A DNA stretch of 64,000 nucleotides from HXMU1420-13 sp024742815 (lineage in GTDB: Bacteria; Bacteroidota; Rhodothermia; Balneolales; Balneolaceae): assembly GCA_024742815.1 (NCBI GenBank), contig JANSXX010000011.1:1-64000 (forward strand), in the 5' to 3' direction. Positions 32,232-40,952 of the stretch are shown one piece after another. The notes beneath the pieces are model-generated. The model saw only the letters and a program-made list of their open reading frames with translations, searched no databases and was not told the origin of the DNA. The position numbers and the translations under genes were made by a program. Positions within the stretch are counted from its first letter, which is position 1. Every line of letters begins with the position of its first letter.

Positions 32232-32840
32232 ATCGTTTACTTCTTACCGTAATAGAAGTCCCTAAGATTTTTATTCGAGTTAGTACTCATTGGTTTATGA
32301 TTCATTAATCCAGTTAACCTGAAAACCAAACACATCTCACCCGGCAGCTTTTTGCATCTGCTTTAAATCAGAATTATTACGCATACTTACTATGCAGGCG
32401 GCATCCACCATAATCGGAAATGCTGCTACAACAGCTAAGAATTCTTAAGCGCATATTTAGTTTGATTACGCCTAAGCTTCAAACACATTCAGTGCACTAT
32501 TTTTTGTGCAATTAGCAAATCTCCCAACGCGTGTTATTTCTGCCGGGTTAAAACCGGCGGCTTGTTTGCTATTTACCTCTGAATAAATGTGTATTCCCAG
32601 ACTATTTTTGTCGGTTATTCAGGTACTCTATTGTCAAATTAAGCAGCAACTACTGCTTTACATCTCTATGTTTTGAAGTGACTTATTTGTGGTCACCCAG
32701 TTAGTCATGTTGTGATATGTAATACTTATCGACCCGATAGAGGAGTAACATTAACTTTTTCCAATAAAAAATTGGGGCAAAAAAAAACCCCGCAAGTTAT
32801 TGCGGGGCAGTTAAAAGCTAATCAATATGTACAATATGCC
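32232..32840. other. 609-base region with no gene between a chemoreceptor and cheY2
   Basis: No convincing coding frame was found. The region contains the terminator of the cheX2-cheB-cheY2 unit (32779-32807). It also has a hairpin GCCGG/CCGGC near 32542-32558 and a partly symmetric CTTATCGACCCGATAG near 32687-32702. A weak CCGATTA element lies on the minus strand at 32412-32418. None of these forms a recognised riboswitch. Confidence 0.6.
32779..32807 (-). terminator. Terminator of the cheX2-cheB-cheY2 unit
   Basis: A seven-base GC-rich stem CCCCGCA (32788-32794) / TGCGGGG (32801-32807) is followed on the minus strand by nine T residues. It starts about 34 bases after the stop of cheY2. Confidence 0.92.
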
Positions 32841-33227
32841 TTACTGGCTTTCCAACACTCCTAAAGCTTCAAGAATACGTTCTCTTAGCACTTCGGGGGT
32901 AAATGGTTTATGAACAAATCCGGCATTCATTTTCTGAATTATTTGAATTCGCTCGGGATTACTTTCTGTTGATACAATTAATATGGGTAAATCTACATAT
33001 TCGGGATTAGTTCGAACGCGTTCCAGCATTTCCATACCGTCCATTACGGGCATATTAACATCAATAAAAAGAATATCCAGCCACTCTTTCGCCAGCACAT
33101 CTAAACCTTCCTGCCCATTTCCGGCTTCATAAATTTGTTCAACCTCTACACCACTATTCAGAATGGTCTTTTTAATCATACTGCGCATCACAGCGCTATC
33201 ATCCACAACTAAAATATTTATTGCCAT
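32841..33227 (-). CDS. CheY-like single-domain response regulator
   Basis: This is a stand-alone receiver domain of 128 residues. The acidic pair is at residues 9-10, the phospho-acceptor Asp56 is in LFIDVNMPVMDG, and the switch Ser is in IVSTES. The conserved Lys is in FVHKPFTPE. It follows cheB by 12 bases and precedes a strong terminator. A second CheY is encoded at 40400-40843; which of the two binds the motor cannot be told. Confidence 0.9.
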   Translation of the reverse strand: MAINILVVDDSAVMRSMIKKTILNSGVEVEQIYEAGNGQEGLDVLAKEWLDILFIDVNMPVMDGMEMLERVRTNPEYVDLPILIVSTESNPERIQIIQKMNAGFVHKPFTPEVLRERILEALGVLESQ

Positions 33228-33239
33228 TTTCTTTTCCGT

Positions 33240-34301
33240 TTAAATGTGTGGTTCTAAAACTTTTTTGTTCATGTGATTTACAATAGCCTCTGGAATCTTA
33301 TCCAGTGGTAGTTGATCGGTTACTGCACCGATATTGTACGCCTCGCGTGGCATACCATACACAACACTCGATTGTTCATCCTGCCCGATTGTGTATGATC
33401 CTTTATTTTTCATATTCATCAGTCCTTTTGCGCCATCTGCGCCCATTCCGGTAAGAATAACGCCCATTGCATTTAAGCCCGCAGAATTTGCTACCGAATT
33501 AAACAACACATCCACAGCCGGACGTTGATGATGCACCGGTGGACCTTGTTTTAATTTCACATAATACCGTGCGCCATTTTTCTCGACCAACATGTGATAA
33601 TTTCCCGGAGCTATAAATACACAACCCGGTCGAATATGCTCGCCATCTTCTGCCTCTTTTACCTGTAAAGCGCATAACTCATTTAAGCGATCGGCAAAAC
33701 TTTTGGTAAATACCGGCGGCATGTGCTGTACTACTACAATGCCTGGCATACTCGGTGGAAGAGCGGGCAGAATATCATTTAATGCTCGTGTTCCTCCGGT
33801 AGATGATCCAATGGCTACCAACTTATTAGTAGTATGCACAAGGGAAGATTCCTTGGTTGCTAATGTTGGCTTTGGTACTGCGCGATTAGCTGCCGGTAAT
33901 CCTTTATGGAATTTAGCTAATGATGCCGTTCTAACTGCGCGTACAATATCCTGCGTAATATTCTGAGTTGAATACGCCGAACCGGGTTTGCACAATACTT
34001 CTACAGCCCCGAGGTTTAGCGCCGTTAATGCATTTCTGCTGTTTTTTGGGGTTAGTGAACTTACTACAACCACGGGCATTGGTTTATGCTTCATCAATTT
34101 CGAAAGAAACGAAAGCCCATCCATGCGTGGCATTTCCAGATCCAGCGTAATTACATCTGGATTCAGCTTAACGATTTTATCTCGGGCTACATACGGATTC
34201 ATAGCTGTCCCGATCACTTCAATGTCGTGCTGTTTGTTGAGTTCTTCGGTAAGCAATTTGCGAACGAGTGCAGAATCGTCCACTACCAATACTTTAATCA
34301 T
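33240..34301 (-). CDS. cheB: Chemotaxis methylesterase/deamidase CheB
   Basis: CheB removes methyl groups from receptors when phosphorylated. The receiver domain (1-120) has the phospho-acceptor Asp54 in VITLDLEMPRMDG. The C-terminal esterase domain has the catalytic triad motifs GSSTGG (165-170), QHMPP (His193) and TGMGADG (Asp289). The 353-residue length is typical. Its start shares one base with the cheX2 stop, so translation is probably coupled. Confidence 0.96.
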   Translation of the reverse strand: MIKVLVVDDSALVRKLLTEELNKQHDIEVIGTAMNPYVARDKIVKLNPDVITLDLEMPRMDGLSFLSKLMKHKPMPVVVVSSLTPKNSRNALTALNLGAVEVLCKPGSAYSTQNITQDIVRAVRTASLAKFHKGLPAANRAVPKPTLATKESSLVHTTNKLVAIGSSTGGTRALNDILPALPPSMPGIVVVQHMPPVFTKSFADRLNELCALQVKEAEDGEHIRPGCVFIAPGNYHMLVEKNGARYYVKLKQGPPVHHQRPAVDVLFNSVANSAGLNAMGVILTGMGADGAKGLMNMKNKGSYTIGQDEQSSVVYGMPREAYNIGAVTDQLPLDKIPEAIVNHMNKKVLEPHI

Positions 34302-34768
34302 CAGTCTTGCTCCACGTAAATTGAAATTTCAACGATTCCCTCATCAAGTAATACATTTACTTTTTCATGGAACATCCCTCTGAAAAGCGCATCAGCACTC
34401 TCATCGACGGCTGCAATTCTGGGTGGTTTGATCACACAGATTTTATCGTCTTTCGCAAATAATGGCACCGTATTTCCACAAATTATATTTGCGATCTCAC
34501 ACAATGCACCTTCTTTTTCTTCTTGGCTTGGTTCGTCAATGCCCAGCATATTTGCTGCAATTGCCGTTAAAAGAACGTCATTTGGATTGATTACCATGCC
34601 ACCTTTAGCAGCTCCATCAAAGCCAACAATAGCACGGGTGCTGCCATCCGGATACTCTAATTCATCTTCTTCAATTTCCCATTCATCCATCGGAAACATA
34701 AAGCAAGTAACTTCAAAGGTGTTCAGTGCAATATCGTGTACGTTTTCGGTGTATGTAGTTGTATTCAT
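34301..34768 (-). CDS. CheX-type chemotaxis phosphatase (second copy)
   Basis: The 155-residue protein belongs to the CheC/CheX/FliY phosphatase fold. The motif region is GALCEIANIICGNTVPLF, with the E-x2-N pair (E-I-A-N) typical of active enzymes on the main helix. The surrounding sequence (MVINPNDVLLTAIAANMLG) matches the family pattern. It lies directly before cheB. Dephosphorylation of CheY-P is inferred from family knowledge. A sigma-28-like promoter is at 34825-34850. Confidence 0.78.
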   Translation of the reverse strand: MNTTTYTENVHDIALNTFEVTCFMFPMDEWEIEEDELEYPDGSTRAIVGFDGAAKGGMVINPNDVLLTAIAANMLGIDEPSQEEKEGALCEIANIICGNTVPLFAKDDKICVIKPPRIAAVDESADALFRGMFHEKVNVLLDEGIVEISIYVEQD

Positions 34769-34824
34769 TGTTCTGTGATAATTGAAGGATGAAACTCAGC
34801 CTTAAGTAAAACTGCTGTATTATT

Positions 34825-34850
34825 CTTATCGTTATTAAACATTAACACTT
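34825..34850 (-). promoter_or_regulatory. Sigma-28-type promoter upstream of the cheX2-cheB-cheY2 unit
   Basis: On the minus strand TAAG (34850-34847), 15 bases, then ACGATAA (34831-34825), one mismatch from CCGATAA. It lies 57 bases before the start at 34768 and overlaps the last codons of the small ORF. Confidence 0.5.
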
Positions 34851-35036
34851 AAGGCTTTCTTTATTCATTTTTGTTGATTTTGTTGAGCAACCGGGCAACT
34901 TGGTTTGATGTTTCTCAGCTTGTTGGTAACTAGACATTAAGGAAATCAAAACCTGATGTCTTTTTTTAGCCTCGAATTCTTCAAGTGCTTGTTCATAAAT
35001 TATTTGCTCTAAATTGGGTCTGTAATCGTTTTCCAT
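34842..35036 (-). CDS. Small protein of unknown function downstream of cheD
   Basis: The 64-residue product is hydrophilic, with a helical N-terminal half (LEQIIYEQALEEFEAKKRHQ) and no recognised domain or signal. It starts 10 bases after the cheD stop, and a strong GGAGAGAG ribosome site fills that gap, which supports translation. It would share the cheD promoter. No function is proposed. Confidence 0.55.
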   Translation of the reverse strand: MENDYRPNLEQIIYEQALEEFEAKKRHQVLISLMSSYQQAEKHQTKLPGCSTKSTKMNKESLKC

Positions 35037-35046
35037 ACTCTCTCCG

Positions 35047-35586
35047 TTATCCTACACGAGCAGCTGCGAAACTCAGATCGGGCGTTACTCCCGTTCGTAG
35101 ATTTCTTTGTGGTGAGTTGAGAGGCACTTTGTTGATGGTAACAAGTCCGGTATTCATTTCAAGCTCCATCGTTCTGGAAATGGATCCACCTACTTCCTGA
35201 TTAGCAATCATAAAGCCGTTTTTCCAGAGGAGTTTTCGAAAAGTGGTAAAATTACGTTGGCCGATTTTAAAGTAGTCTTCACCGGCATTTTGCTTCATAC
35301 TTGCACCGCCCGCCACGTTTATCTCGAGATTTTTCTTAGTGGCCCCTAGAACGAAAATCTCTTTCAGTAATAAAGCAAAGCCTGTATCTACATACATTTC
35401 AGGTTTGGCTGCTGCTTTAGCCGGATCTGATTTTGAAAGGGGTAACATCACGTGCACCATGCCGCCCACACCTGCGATTTTATCGAAAGCGGTAATTCCT
35501 AAGCAGCTCCCAAGTGCGTGAGTAATAATCACATCGTTTTGATTATTCGATACCTTTAAATCGCTTACGCCTACAACTTTTTTCAT
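35047..35586 (-). CDS. cheD: Receptor glutamine deamidase CheD
   Basis: CheD deamidates receptor glutamines and in some species is regulated by CheC. The catalytic Cys28 lies in THALGSCLGITAFD and His45 in GGMVHVMLP, both diagnostic. The 179-residue length is normal. It has a sigma-28-like promoter at 35685-35711 and is followed by a small unknown ORF. Confidence 0.95.
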   Translation of the reverse strand: MKKVVGVSDLKVSNNQNDVIITHALGSCLGITAFDKIAGVGGMVHVMLPLSKSDPAKAAAKPEMYVDTGFALLLKEIFVLGATKKNLEINVAGGASMKQNAGEDYFKIGQRNFTTFRKLLWKNGFMIANQEVGGSISRTMELEMNTGLVTINKVPLNSPQRNLRTGVTPDLSFAAARVG

Positions 35587-35684
35587 TCAATCTTACCTTA
35601 TTATCTGTTAGCCCACTTTTTCTTTTCGTGTCAACTCCAAAATCGATGTACTAAACAATTTTTATTAAGGGAGCTTAATCCATT

Positions 35685-35711
35685 TTATCGGTAGCGGAGT
35701 GCATCTTCTTA
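35685..35711 (-). promoter_or_regulatory. Sigma-28-type promoter upstream of cheD
   Basis: On the minus strand TAAG (35711-35708), 16 bases, then CCGATAA (35691-35685). It lies about 100 bases before the cheD start. Confidence 0.65.
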
Positions 35712-35853
35712 AGCGTTTACAATTCTGAATTATGCGCTCGCGGCAGACTTGAAACAGTAGAAGTAGCCTTATATGAAGTTCGGGATTCACCTTTATTCGA
35801 AGCATGACAGAAATTGGATTATTGATGAGTATTTTACCTTACTCATTCCTAAA

Positions 35854-35882
35854 CAAAAAAAGCACTCCAATACGGAGTGCTT
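35854..35882 (-). terminator. Terminator of the cheY-cheX-cheA-cheR operon
   Basis: A nine-base stem AAGCACTCC (35860-35868) / GGAGTGCTT (35874-35882) with a five-base loop is followed on the minus strand by a T run. It lies about 28 bases after the cheR stop. Confidence 0.92.
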
Positions 35883-35909
35883 ACAACTAACTATTACTTC
35901 AACTAAACG

Positions 35910-36740
35910 TTAAATTTTTTGATATACAGCCGGTGCCACATTTTTAAATCCTAGCGCCGGAGCATTCATACTTTCCGAATGACCAAGAAATACGTAGCCG
36001 TTTGGCTCAAGCAAGTCTCTGAATTTTGTGATGAGTTTTTCCTGAGTTGCCCGGTTAAAATAGATCATTACATTCCTGCACATGATGAACTGAAAGTCTC
36101 CTTTCAGCGGCCAATGATCATTTAAGTTCAATCTTCCGTAGGTGATCATCTTGCTTACTTCATCTTTTACTTTGTAAGAACCATCCGGTAAATGCGTAAA
36201 ATATTTACCCAAATAATTTCCGGGAATATCACCTACTTTGTGTTGTGCATACACGCCCGACTTGGCAATTTGTAGTACATCTCTGGAAATATCTGTAGCT
36301 AAAATTTTTACCGAACGAGCACTTACATTACTTCCGGCTTCCAGCAAATTCATGGCCAATGTAATAGGCTCTTCGCCGGAAGAACACCCCGCCGACCACC
36401 ACTTTACCGATCTGCCTTTAAGCGTTGGGTAGATGTGCTTTTCGATAAACTCGAAGTGCTTATTTTCTCGATAAAAGGACGTTTTATTTGTGGTTAATAC
36501 ATCCACAAAAGAAAGAAACTCTCCGTTTGGTCGCTCGGATTCGATGATGTCCAGATAATCGCTGAAGGAAGATATTCCCAAAAAGCGCATACGTTTAGCC
36601 AACCTGCTTTGCACCAGAGCTTCCTTTCCCTCGTTGATAGAAATGCCACAATAGTCAAAAATGATTCGGCGCACCTTCTGGAAATCAGCATTTTGCAATG
36701 TTGCTCCTTTTGCGCTCGGTTGTGCTGTTAATAAGCTCAT
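35910..36740 (-). CDS. cheR: Chemotaxis protein methyltransferase CheR
   Basis: CheR methylates receptor glutamates using S-adenosylmethionine. The N-terminal helical domain (about 15-85) is followed by the methyltransferase domain with the SAM-binding motif AGCSSGEEP at 117-125. Later come FQFIMCRNVMIYF and YVFLGHSES. The 276-residue length is typical. It lies 27 bases after cheA. The FSEF receptor tails encoded nearby would be its likely tether. Confidence 0.96.
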   Translation of the reverse strand: MSLLTAQPSAKGATLQNADFQKVRRIIFDYCGISINEGKEALVQSRLAKRMRFLGISSFSDYLDIIESERPNGEFLSFVDVLTTNKTSFYRENKHFEFIEKHIYPTLKGRSVKWWSAGCSSGEEPITLAMNLLEAGSNVSARSVKILATDISRDVLQIAKSGVYAQHKVGDIPGNYLGKYFTHLPDGSYKVKDEVSKMITYGRLNLNDHWPLKGDFQFIMCRNVMIYFNRATQEKLITKFRDLLEPNGYVFLGHSESMNAPALGFKNVAPAVYQKI

Positions 36741-36767
36741 ACGAATTCCCTTCTGGCTTTTTTAGAA

Positions 36768-39700
36768 TTATGCGGTAAGTGCGGAGGTATCCAAAATTAA
36801 ACCCACACGACCATCACCAAGTATTGCACCGCCGGAAATATGCTGCGTTGGTGCTAACATATTGATGGACTTCCCAACCAGTTGTTGTTGTCCAATAACT
36901 TCATCCACAAGAAGTGCAAATCGGTCATTGTTATTCTTGATCACTAGTAACGTGCCCAACATTATATCTTCTATACCACCGTCGATTTCGAACAATCGAT
37001 GAAGCCTTATCACCGGCACTGATTTTCCACGGAAAGAAACTTGTTCGTTTTCACCTAACACCGTGAAAAGATCTTCCGGATTTGCTCTGAAAGTCATGTC
37101 GATGTTGATGGTTGGTACGATAAATCGTTCTTCACCAACTCTTATTAACATTCCGTCGGTAATGGCTAAAGTAAATGGCAGCTCTATGGTGATGGTTGTT
37201 CCAACGCCAAGTTCGGAAGTAACTTCTACTTTACCTTGAAGTTGCTCTATAGATCTGCGAACAACATCCATTCCCACGCCTCTACCGGATAAATCGGTAA
37301 CTTTTTCTGCGGATGAGAATCCCGGTAAGAAAATCAATCCATAGATTTCTGAGTCAGAAAGCTTTTTGTCTGGATCGATCAATCCTTTCTCGATTGCTTT
37401 CTTTAAGATCACTTCCTTATTAATTCCTCGACCATCATCCTGAATTTGCAGCACTACTTTTCCACCTTCCTGATAGGCACGTAAAGTAACCGTGGCAACA
37501 GCCGGTTTGTTGGTTTGTGCGCGTTGCTCTTTGGTTTCAATACCATGGTCGAGCGAATTCCGCAGCATGTGAATAAGTGGCTCGTTGATGATATCTACCA
37601 TATTCCGGTCAATTTCCGTGTCTTCACCAACCGTGTTAAACTTCACTTGCTTCCCAGCCTTTCTCGATAAATCACGTACCAGGCGATTCATTTTATGAAA
37701 GGTTGCTTTAAGCGGAACCATGCGAAGCGTTAAACTGGTATCTTGCAATTCGCGCAAAATTTTTGTGGCATGATTTACCTTTTTCTGTAATTCGGAATCT
37801 TTCGAAATATTCGGATCCTGAGCTACTACAGAATGAGCAATAACGAGCTCACCCACCATGTCAATCAATCTATCCAATCGATTTACACTTACACGAACTG
37901 AACTTTCAGAATCGTTTTTCTGCGTGTTATTAGGTTGATCATTGGAAGAATCGTTATCGGTTTTGGCGCCTTGAATCGAAGTATTTGAGGGTGCATCTAA
38001 AAGTGAATCATCATCCGTAACGGACGCCATATCTTCTTCGCTTTCAATCGGACGAACGGCACCTTTTTCTTTCGCAAGAGCATCGGCCGGAGCTACTTTA
38101 TTATCCGCAACATCAATAAGAACATTCATCATACTGCGATAGTTAACCGGTACCGGTAAAGGATCTCCACCGTTACAATTCTCAACGGTTCCAAGCAGTT
38201 TTTTGATGATATCGATAGACTCAAAATTGATATCCGCACAAGCACGATCGAAGGGTAAATCACCATCACGCACAATGCTTAATACCGTTTCTACGTGATG
38301 AGTAAATTCTGTGATTGGATCGAGTCCCATAAAAGCAGAAGTTCCTTTTATGGTATGAAATGCTCTGAATACGGTGTTTACAAGTTCATTATCATCCGGG
38401 CGATCTTCTAAGTCGAGTAACGCGCTTTCTGCCGCGTCAATCAATTCGCTGCATTCCGTAATAAACTCGCCTACCATCGAAAGGTCGACATCATCCGGTA
38501 TCAGAAATACCGTTTCATCAGTAGCACTTTGTTCGGTCTCATCTTTTGTGCTCACTTCTTCTGCTTGCACAGCTTTCGGTTTTTCTTGCGAACTTTCTGA
38601 AACAGTTTCAACAGCTGCTTCAGGCTGCACTTCTTCGGTTTGAGAATCTTCCCATTCCTTATTGCTGATTAACTCTGTAGCCTTTTCAATGTGCGACGAT
38701 ACAGTATCCAACCATCCTTCTTCTCTTTCGTCTTCGGATAGAACTTTTTCAACGATAGTGTAGGCCTTTTTCAGTTCAGAGGCCGCTTCATCCATTTCAG
38801 AAGCTGCAGAATTCATAATGAATGCAGCTAGCAGCTCGATATTGTCCTGATCTGAATCATCATCCAGCATCAGTAAATGTGTGGCTAAATCATCTAAGGT
38901 TGATTCTTTAGGCACTTCAACTTCAATAGAATGTTCAGCTGATTCATTAACATCATTACTTGAATAAGCTTCAATTTCTTCGTCAGTAAGTACTTTGTCT
39001 GCCGATTCACCGTCTCCTGCTAATGCTTTTTCCAAGCCTTCATAGGCTTTTTCAAAATCTTCTACACTTACATCAACATCCGGTAATAGGAATTCTCGGA
39101 ATACATTAATGGCCTGCATGGTAGTAGCCTTTACCGTATGGAAATATTCTTCCTTTTGATAAAGGTGAATGATTCCTTGATAAGCAATATCACTGAGTTT
39201 CTGCATTTGTCCGGATATTCTTTCCAGACTACTAACCACTTTTTCGAACTTTGCACCGGCAATAGCCACATTTTCACGGTCGTTGGGCCAAACGTCTGCG
39301 AGTAACTGAATGATCTCAGCTACTTCATCTACGATATCTTTTTCATCTAAAGCTGCAAGTTTTTCTTCCTCTACTGATTTTGATTCAGATTCAGCAACAA
39401 CCTTAGGATCTTCTTTACTCTCCGATTGTTTAGCTTCTAACTCTTCGAGCTCCTCATCAGAAATAATGCTATCAGCCGATTCTTTTCCACCACCCAAAGC
39501 TTTGTTTAATTCTGCGAATGCTTTTTCAAAATCCTCAACTCGAACATCACCGTCGGTAATGATGTATTCTCTAAACATGTTTATCGCCTGCATAGTAGTG
39601 GCTTTCACCTCCATGAAAAAAGTGTCTTTTTCATATAGATGTTTAATGCCTTTCCATGCTAGGTTCGCCAATTTTTGAGATTGACCAAAACTTTGGTCGA

Positions 39701-39830
39701 AACTCTCAATTACTTGCTCGAACTTTGCACCGGCAATAGCCACATTTTCACGGTCGTTGGGCCAAACATCCGCCAAAAGCTGAATGATTTGAGCCAGTTC
39801 GTCTACAACATGTTTGTTATCGTTACTCAT
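36768..39830 (-). CDS. cheA: Chemotaxis histidine kinase CheA with duplicated N-terminal units
   Basis: At 1020 residues this CheA is much longer than the usual 650. Residues about 9-133 and 167-292 are two copies of the same helical unit (each with IIQLLADVWPNDRENVAIAG and VKATTMQAIN), offset by 158 residues. A third unrelated helical segment spans about 310-400. The phosphotransfer domain carries the phospho-acceptor His492 in FHTIKGTSAFMG. Dimerisation, ATPase (LRNSLDHGIE and FLPGFSSAEKVTDLSGRGVG) and CheW-like domains follow in normal order. No clear P2 CheY-binding domain was seen. It is the third gene of the cheY-cheX-cheA-cheR operon. Confidence 0.95.
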   Translation of the reverse strand: MSNDNKHVVDELAQIIQLLADVWPNDRENVAIAGAKFEQVIESFDQSFGQSQKLANLAWKGIKHLYEKDTFFMEVKATTMQAINMFREYIITDGDVRVEDFEKAFAELNKALGGGKESADSIISDEELEELEAKQSESKEDPKVVAESESKSVEEEKLAALDEKDIVDEVAEIIQLLADVWPNDRENVAIAGAKFEKVVSSLERISGQMQKLSDIAYQGIIHLYQKEEYFHTVKATTMQAINVFREFLLPDVDVSVEDFEKAYEGLEKALAGDGESADKVLTDEEIEAYSSNDVNESAEHSIEVEVPKESTLDDLATHLLMLDDDSDQDNIELLAAFIMNSAASEMDEAASELKKAYTIVEKVLSEDEREEGWLDTVSSHIEKATELISNKEWEDSQTEEVQPEAAVETVSESSQEKPKAVQAEEVSTKDETEQSATDETVFLIPDDVDLSMVGEFITECSELIDAAESALLDLEDRPDDNELVNTVFRAFHTIKGTSAFMGLDPITEFTHHVETVLSIVRDGDLPFDRACADINFESIDIIKKLLGTVENCNGGDPLPVPVNYRSMMNVLIDVADNKVAPADALAKEKGAVRPIESEEDMASVTDDDSLLDAPSNTSIQGAKTDNDSSNDQPNNTQKNDSESSVRVSVNRLDRLIDMVGELVIAHSVVAQDPNISKDSELQKKVNHATKILRELQDTSLTLRMVPLKATFHKMNRLVRDLSRKAGKQVKFNTVGEDTEIDRNMVDIINEPLIHMLRNSLDHGIETKEQRAQTNKPAVATVTLRAYQEGGKVVLQIQDDGRGINKEVILKKAIEKGLIDPDKKLSDSEIYGLIFLPGFSSAEKVTDLSGRGVGMDVVRRSIEQLQGKVEVTSELGVGTTITIELPFTLAITDGMLIRVGEERFIVPTINIDMTFRANPEDLFTVLGENEQVSFRGKSVPVIRLHRLFEIDGGIEDIMLGTLLVIKNNNDRFALLVDEVIGQQQLVGKSINMLAPTQHISGGAILGDGRVGLILDTSALTA
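39244..39293 (-). repeat. 50-base direct repeat within cheA, copy 1
   Basis: This segment is identical to 39718-39767, 474 bases (exactly 158 codons) away. It encodes the same WPNDRENVAIAGAKFE region of the second N-terminal unit of CheA. Confidence 0.85.
39718..39767 (-). repeat. 50-base direct repeat within cheA, copy 2
   Basis: Identical to 39244-39293. Flanking codons differ at many third positions, so the identical core suggests recent gene conversion or strong constraint within an older duplication. Confidence 0.85.
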
Positions 39831-39887
39831 CGGATTCTGTCCCTTTTTCTGAGTTCTTCTGTGGTTTTAAAAAAGCTGTTTTAGCTG

Positions 39888-40385
39888 TTAATTGGATTCG
39901 CTGAGCGCCATATTCAGGATGAAATCCCCAATACTTCCCACAAATCTAAGTTTTGCTGATGGTGGTTTATTTGGCATAAAGAGCCTCAAATCGCTTCCTC
40001 GGGTAGCAGTAGGTAGCGAAGATTGCCCTCTAAAGCCCACTGCTTCCATATTTGCAGCTACTTCACCGGCAAGAATGTTCGAAAGCTCGGCAACCAAATC
40101 GCCCATATCTTCACTTTCTATTGAAAGCTCCATCCCTAAAAAGGCTTCCGATATTTTAATGGCCGTATCCTTTGGAATAACCAACATCAGCGAAAAGGTA
40201 TATTCTGGGTTAAATACTGCGATATTCCCGATAATACCGTTAAGTGGGCCGTTATCTTCATCTTCGAACATAAATGAAGGAGCATCGCCTGCAATCGATT
40301 CGAAGGTATTTATAACCGATTGCTTTACCACCTCTACAATCTCAACCGGTATTTCTTTTGCTTTTTTTAGTTGTTCTGTAATCAT
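39888..40385 (-). CDS. cheX: CheX-type chemotaxis phosphatase
   Basis: The 165-residue protein has the CheX/CheC fold pattern, with the motif helix DMGDLVAELSNILAGEVAANM holding the E-x2-N pair (E-L-S-N). The C-terminal half has GQSSLPTATRGSDLRLF. It sits between cheY and cheA, where a CheY-P phosphatase would be expected. It is only distantly similar to the second copy at 34301-34768. Confidence 0.85.
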   Translation of the reverse strand: MITEQLKKAKEIPVEIVEVVKQSVINTFESIAGDAPSFMFEDEDNGPLNGIIGNIAVFNPEYTFSLMLVIPKDTAIKISEAFLGMELSIESEDMGDLVAELSNILAGEVAANMEAVGFRGQSSLPTATRGSDLRLFMPNKPPSAKLRFVGSIGDFILNMALSESN

Positions 40386-40399
40386 GTTTTATCCCCTTT

Positions 40400-40843
40400 T
40401 TATTTAAGAATGCTACTGAAGAAGCTTTTCTTTTCTTCTTCAGGTTCATCAGAAATCAAATTTCCCCTTTCGTCAAAAAATTTGGCTATTGCTTTGCTCA
40501 TTTTATCCGCAGTAAACGGCTTTGTGATATACTCATCCGCCCCGCCCTCAGTAAGCGCTTTATCTACCTTACCCATCGACTTTTCAGCTGTTACCATAAT
40601 AATAGGAATGCTGTCGTAGCCTTGGTCGCGAACGGCACGCGCAAATTCAACACCTGTCATTTTTGGCATATTCCAATCCACAAATAACATATCGATGTCG
40701 TCGTTAAACTTTTCTAGTGCATCTTCACCGTCCATGGCTTCTTCGTATTCAAATTCAGCAATCGATACCTGATCTAATGCTCGCTTTACCTGACTACGCA
40801 TGATCTTGGAATCGTCTACTACAAGTGCTCTGATTTTGCTCAT
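40400..40843 (-). CDS. cheY: Chemotaxis response regulator CheY
   Basis: This single receiver domain has acidic residues at 10-11, phospho-acceptor Asp56 in LFVDWNMPKMTGVEF, the switch Thr in MVTAEKS and the conserved Lys in YITKPFTADK. A charged C-terminal tail of about 20 residues extends it to 147. An AGGAGA ribosome site lies 6 bases before the start. It heads the cheY-cheX-cheA-cheR operon and has a sigma-28-like promoter at 40953-40978. Confidence 0.92.
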   Translation of the reverse strand: MSKIRALVVDDSKIMRSQVKRALDQVSIAEFEYEEAMDGEDALEKFNDDIDMLFVDWNMPKMTGVEFARAVRDQGYDSIPIIMVTAEKSMGKVDKALTEGGADEYITKPFTADKMSKAIAKFFDERGNLISDEPEEEKKSFFSSILK

Positions 40844-40952
40844 ATAATCTCCTGTTGTCGCAATATTTTTGCCTTTATTTAGGCAGAATTTGGGGGTTTT
40901 CTTAGTTGGACCACATTTCTGTACTGTCTATAAAAAGTCCAATCTTTGGTAC

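Larger units (their letters stand above)
35587..35909. other. 323-base intergenic region between cheD and cheR
   Basis: The region holds the cheD promoter (35685-35711) and the cheR terminator (35854-35882). No gene is supported in it. Confidence 0.7.

Noticed and set aside
32412..32448. Sigma-28-like site for the chemoreceptor at 30582-32231
   Set aside because: CCGATTA has a mismatch in the -10, no TAAG lies at the right distance, and it is about 180 bases from the gene. Not counted in the promoter family.
32232..32840. A c-di-GMP or cobalamin riboswitch in the long gap
   Set aside because: The conserved cores of these riboswitches were looked for by eye and not found. The hairpins present are simple.
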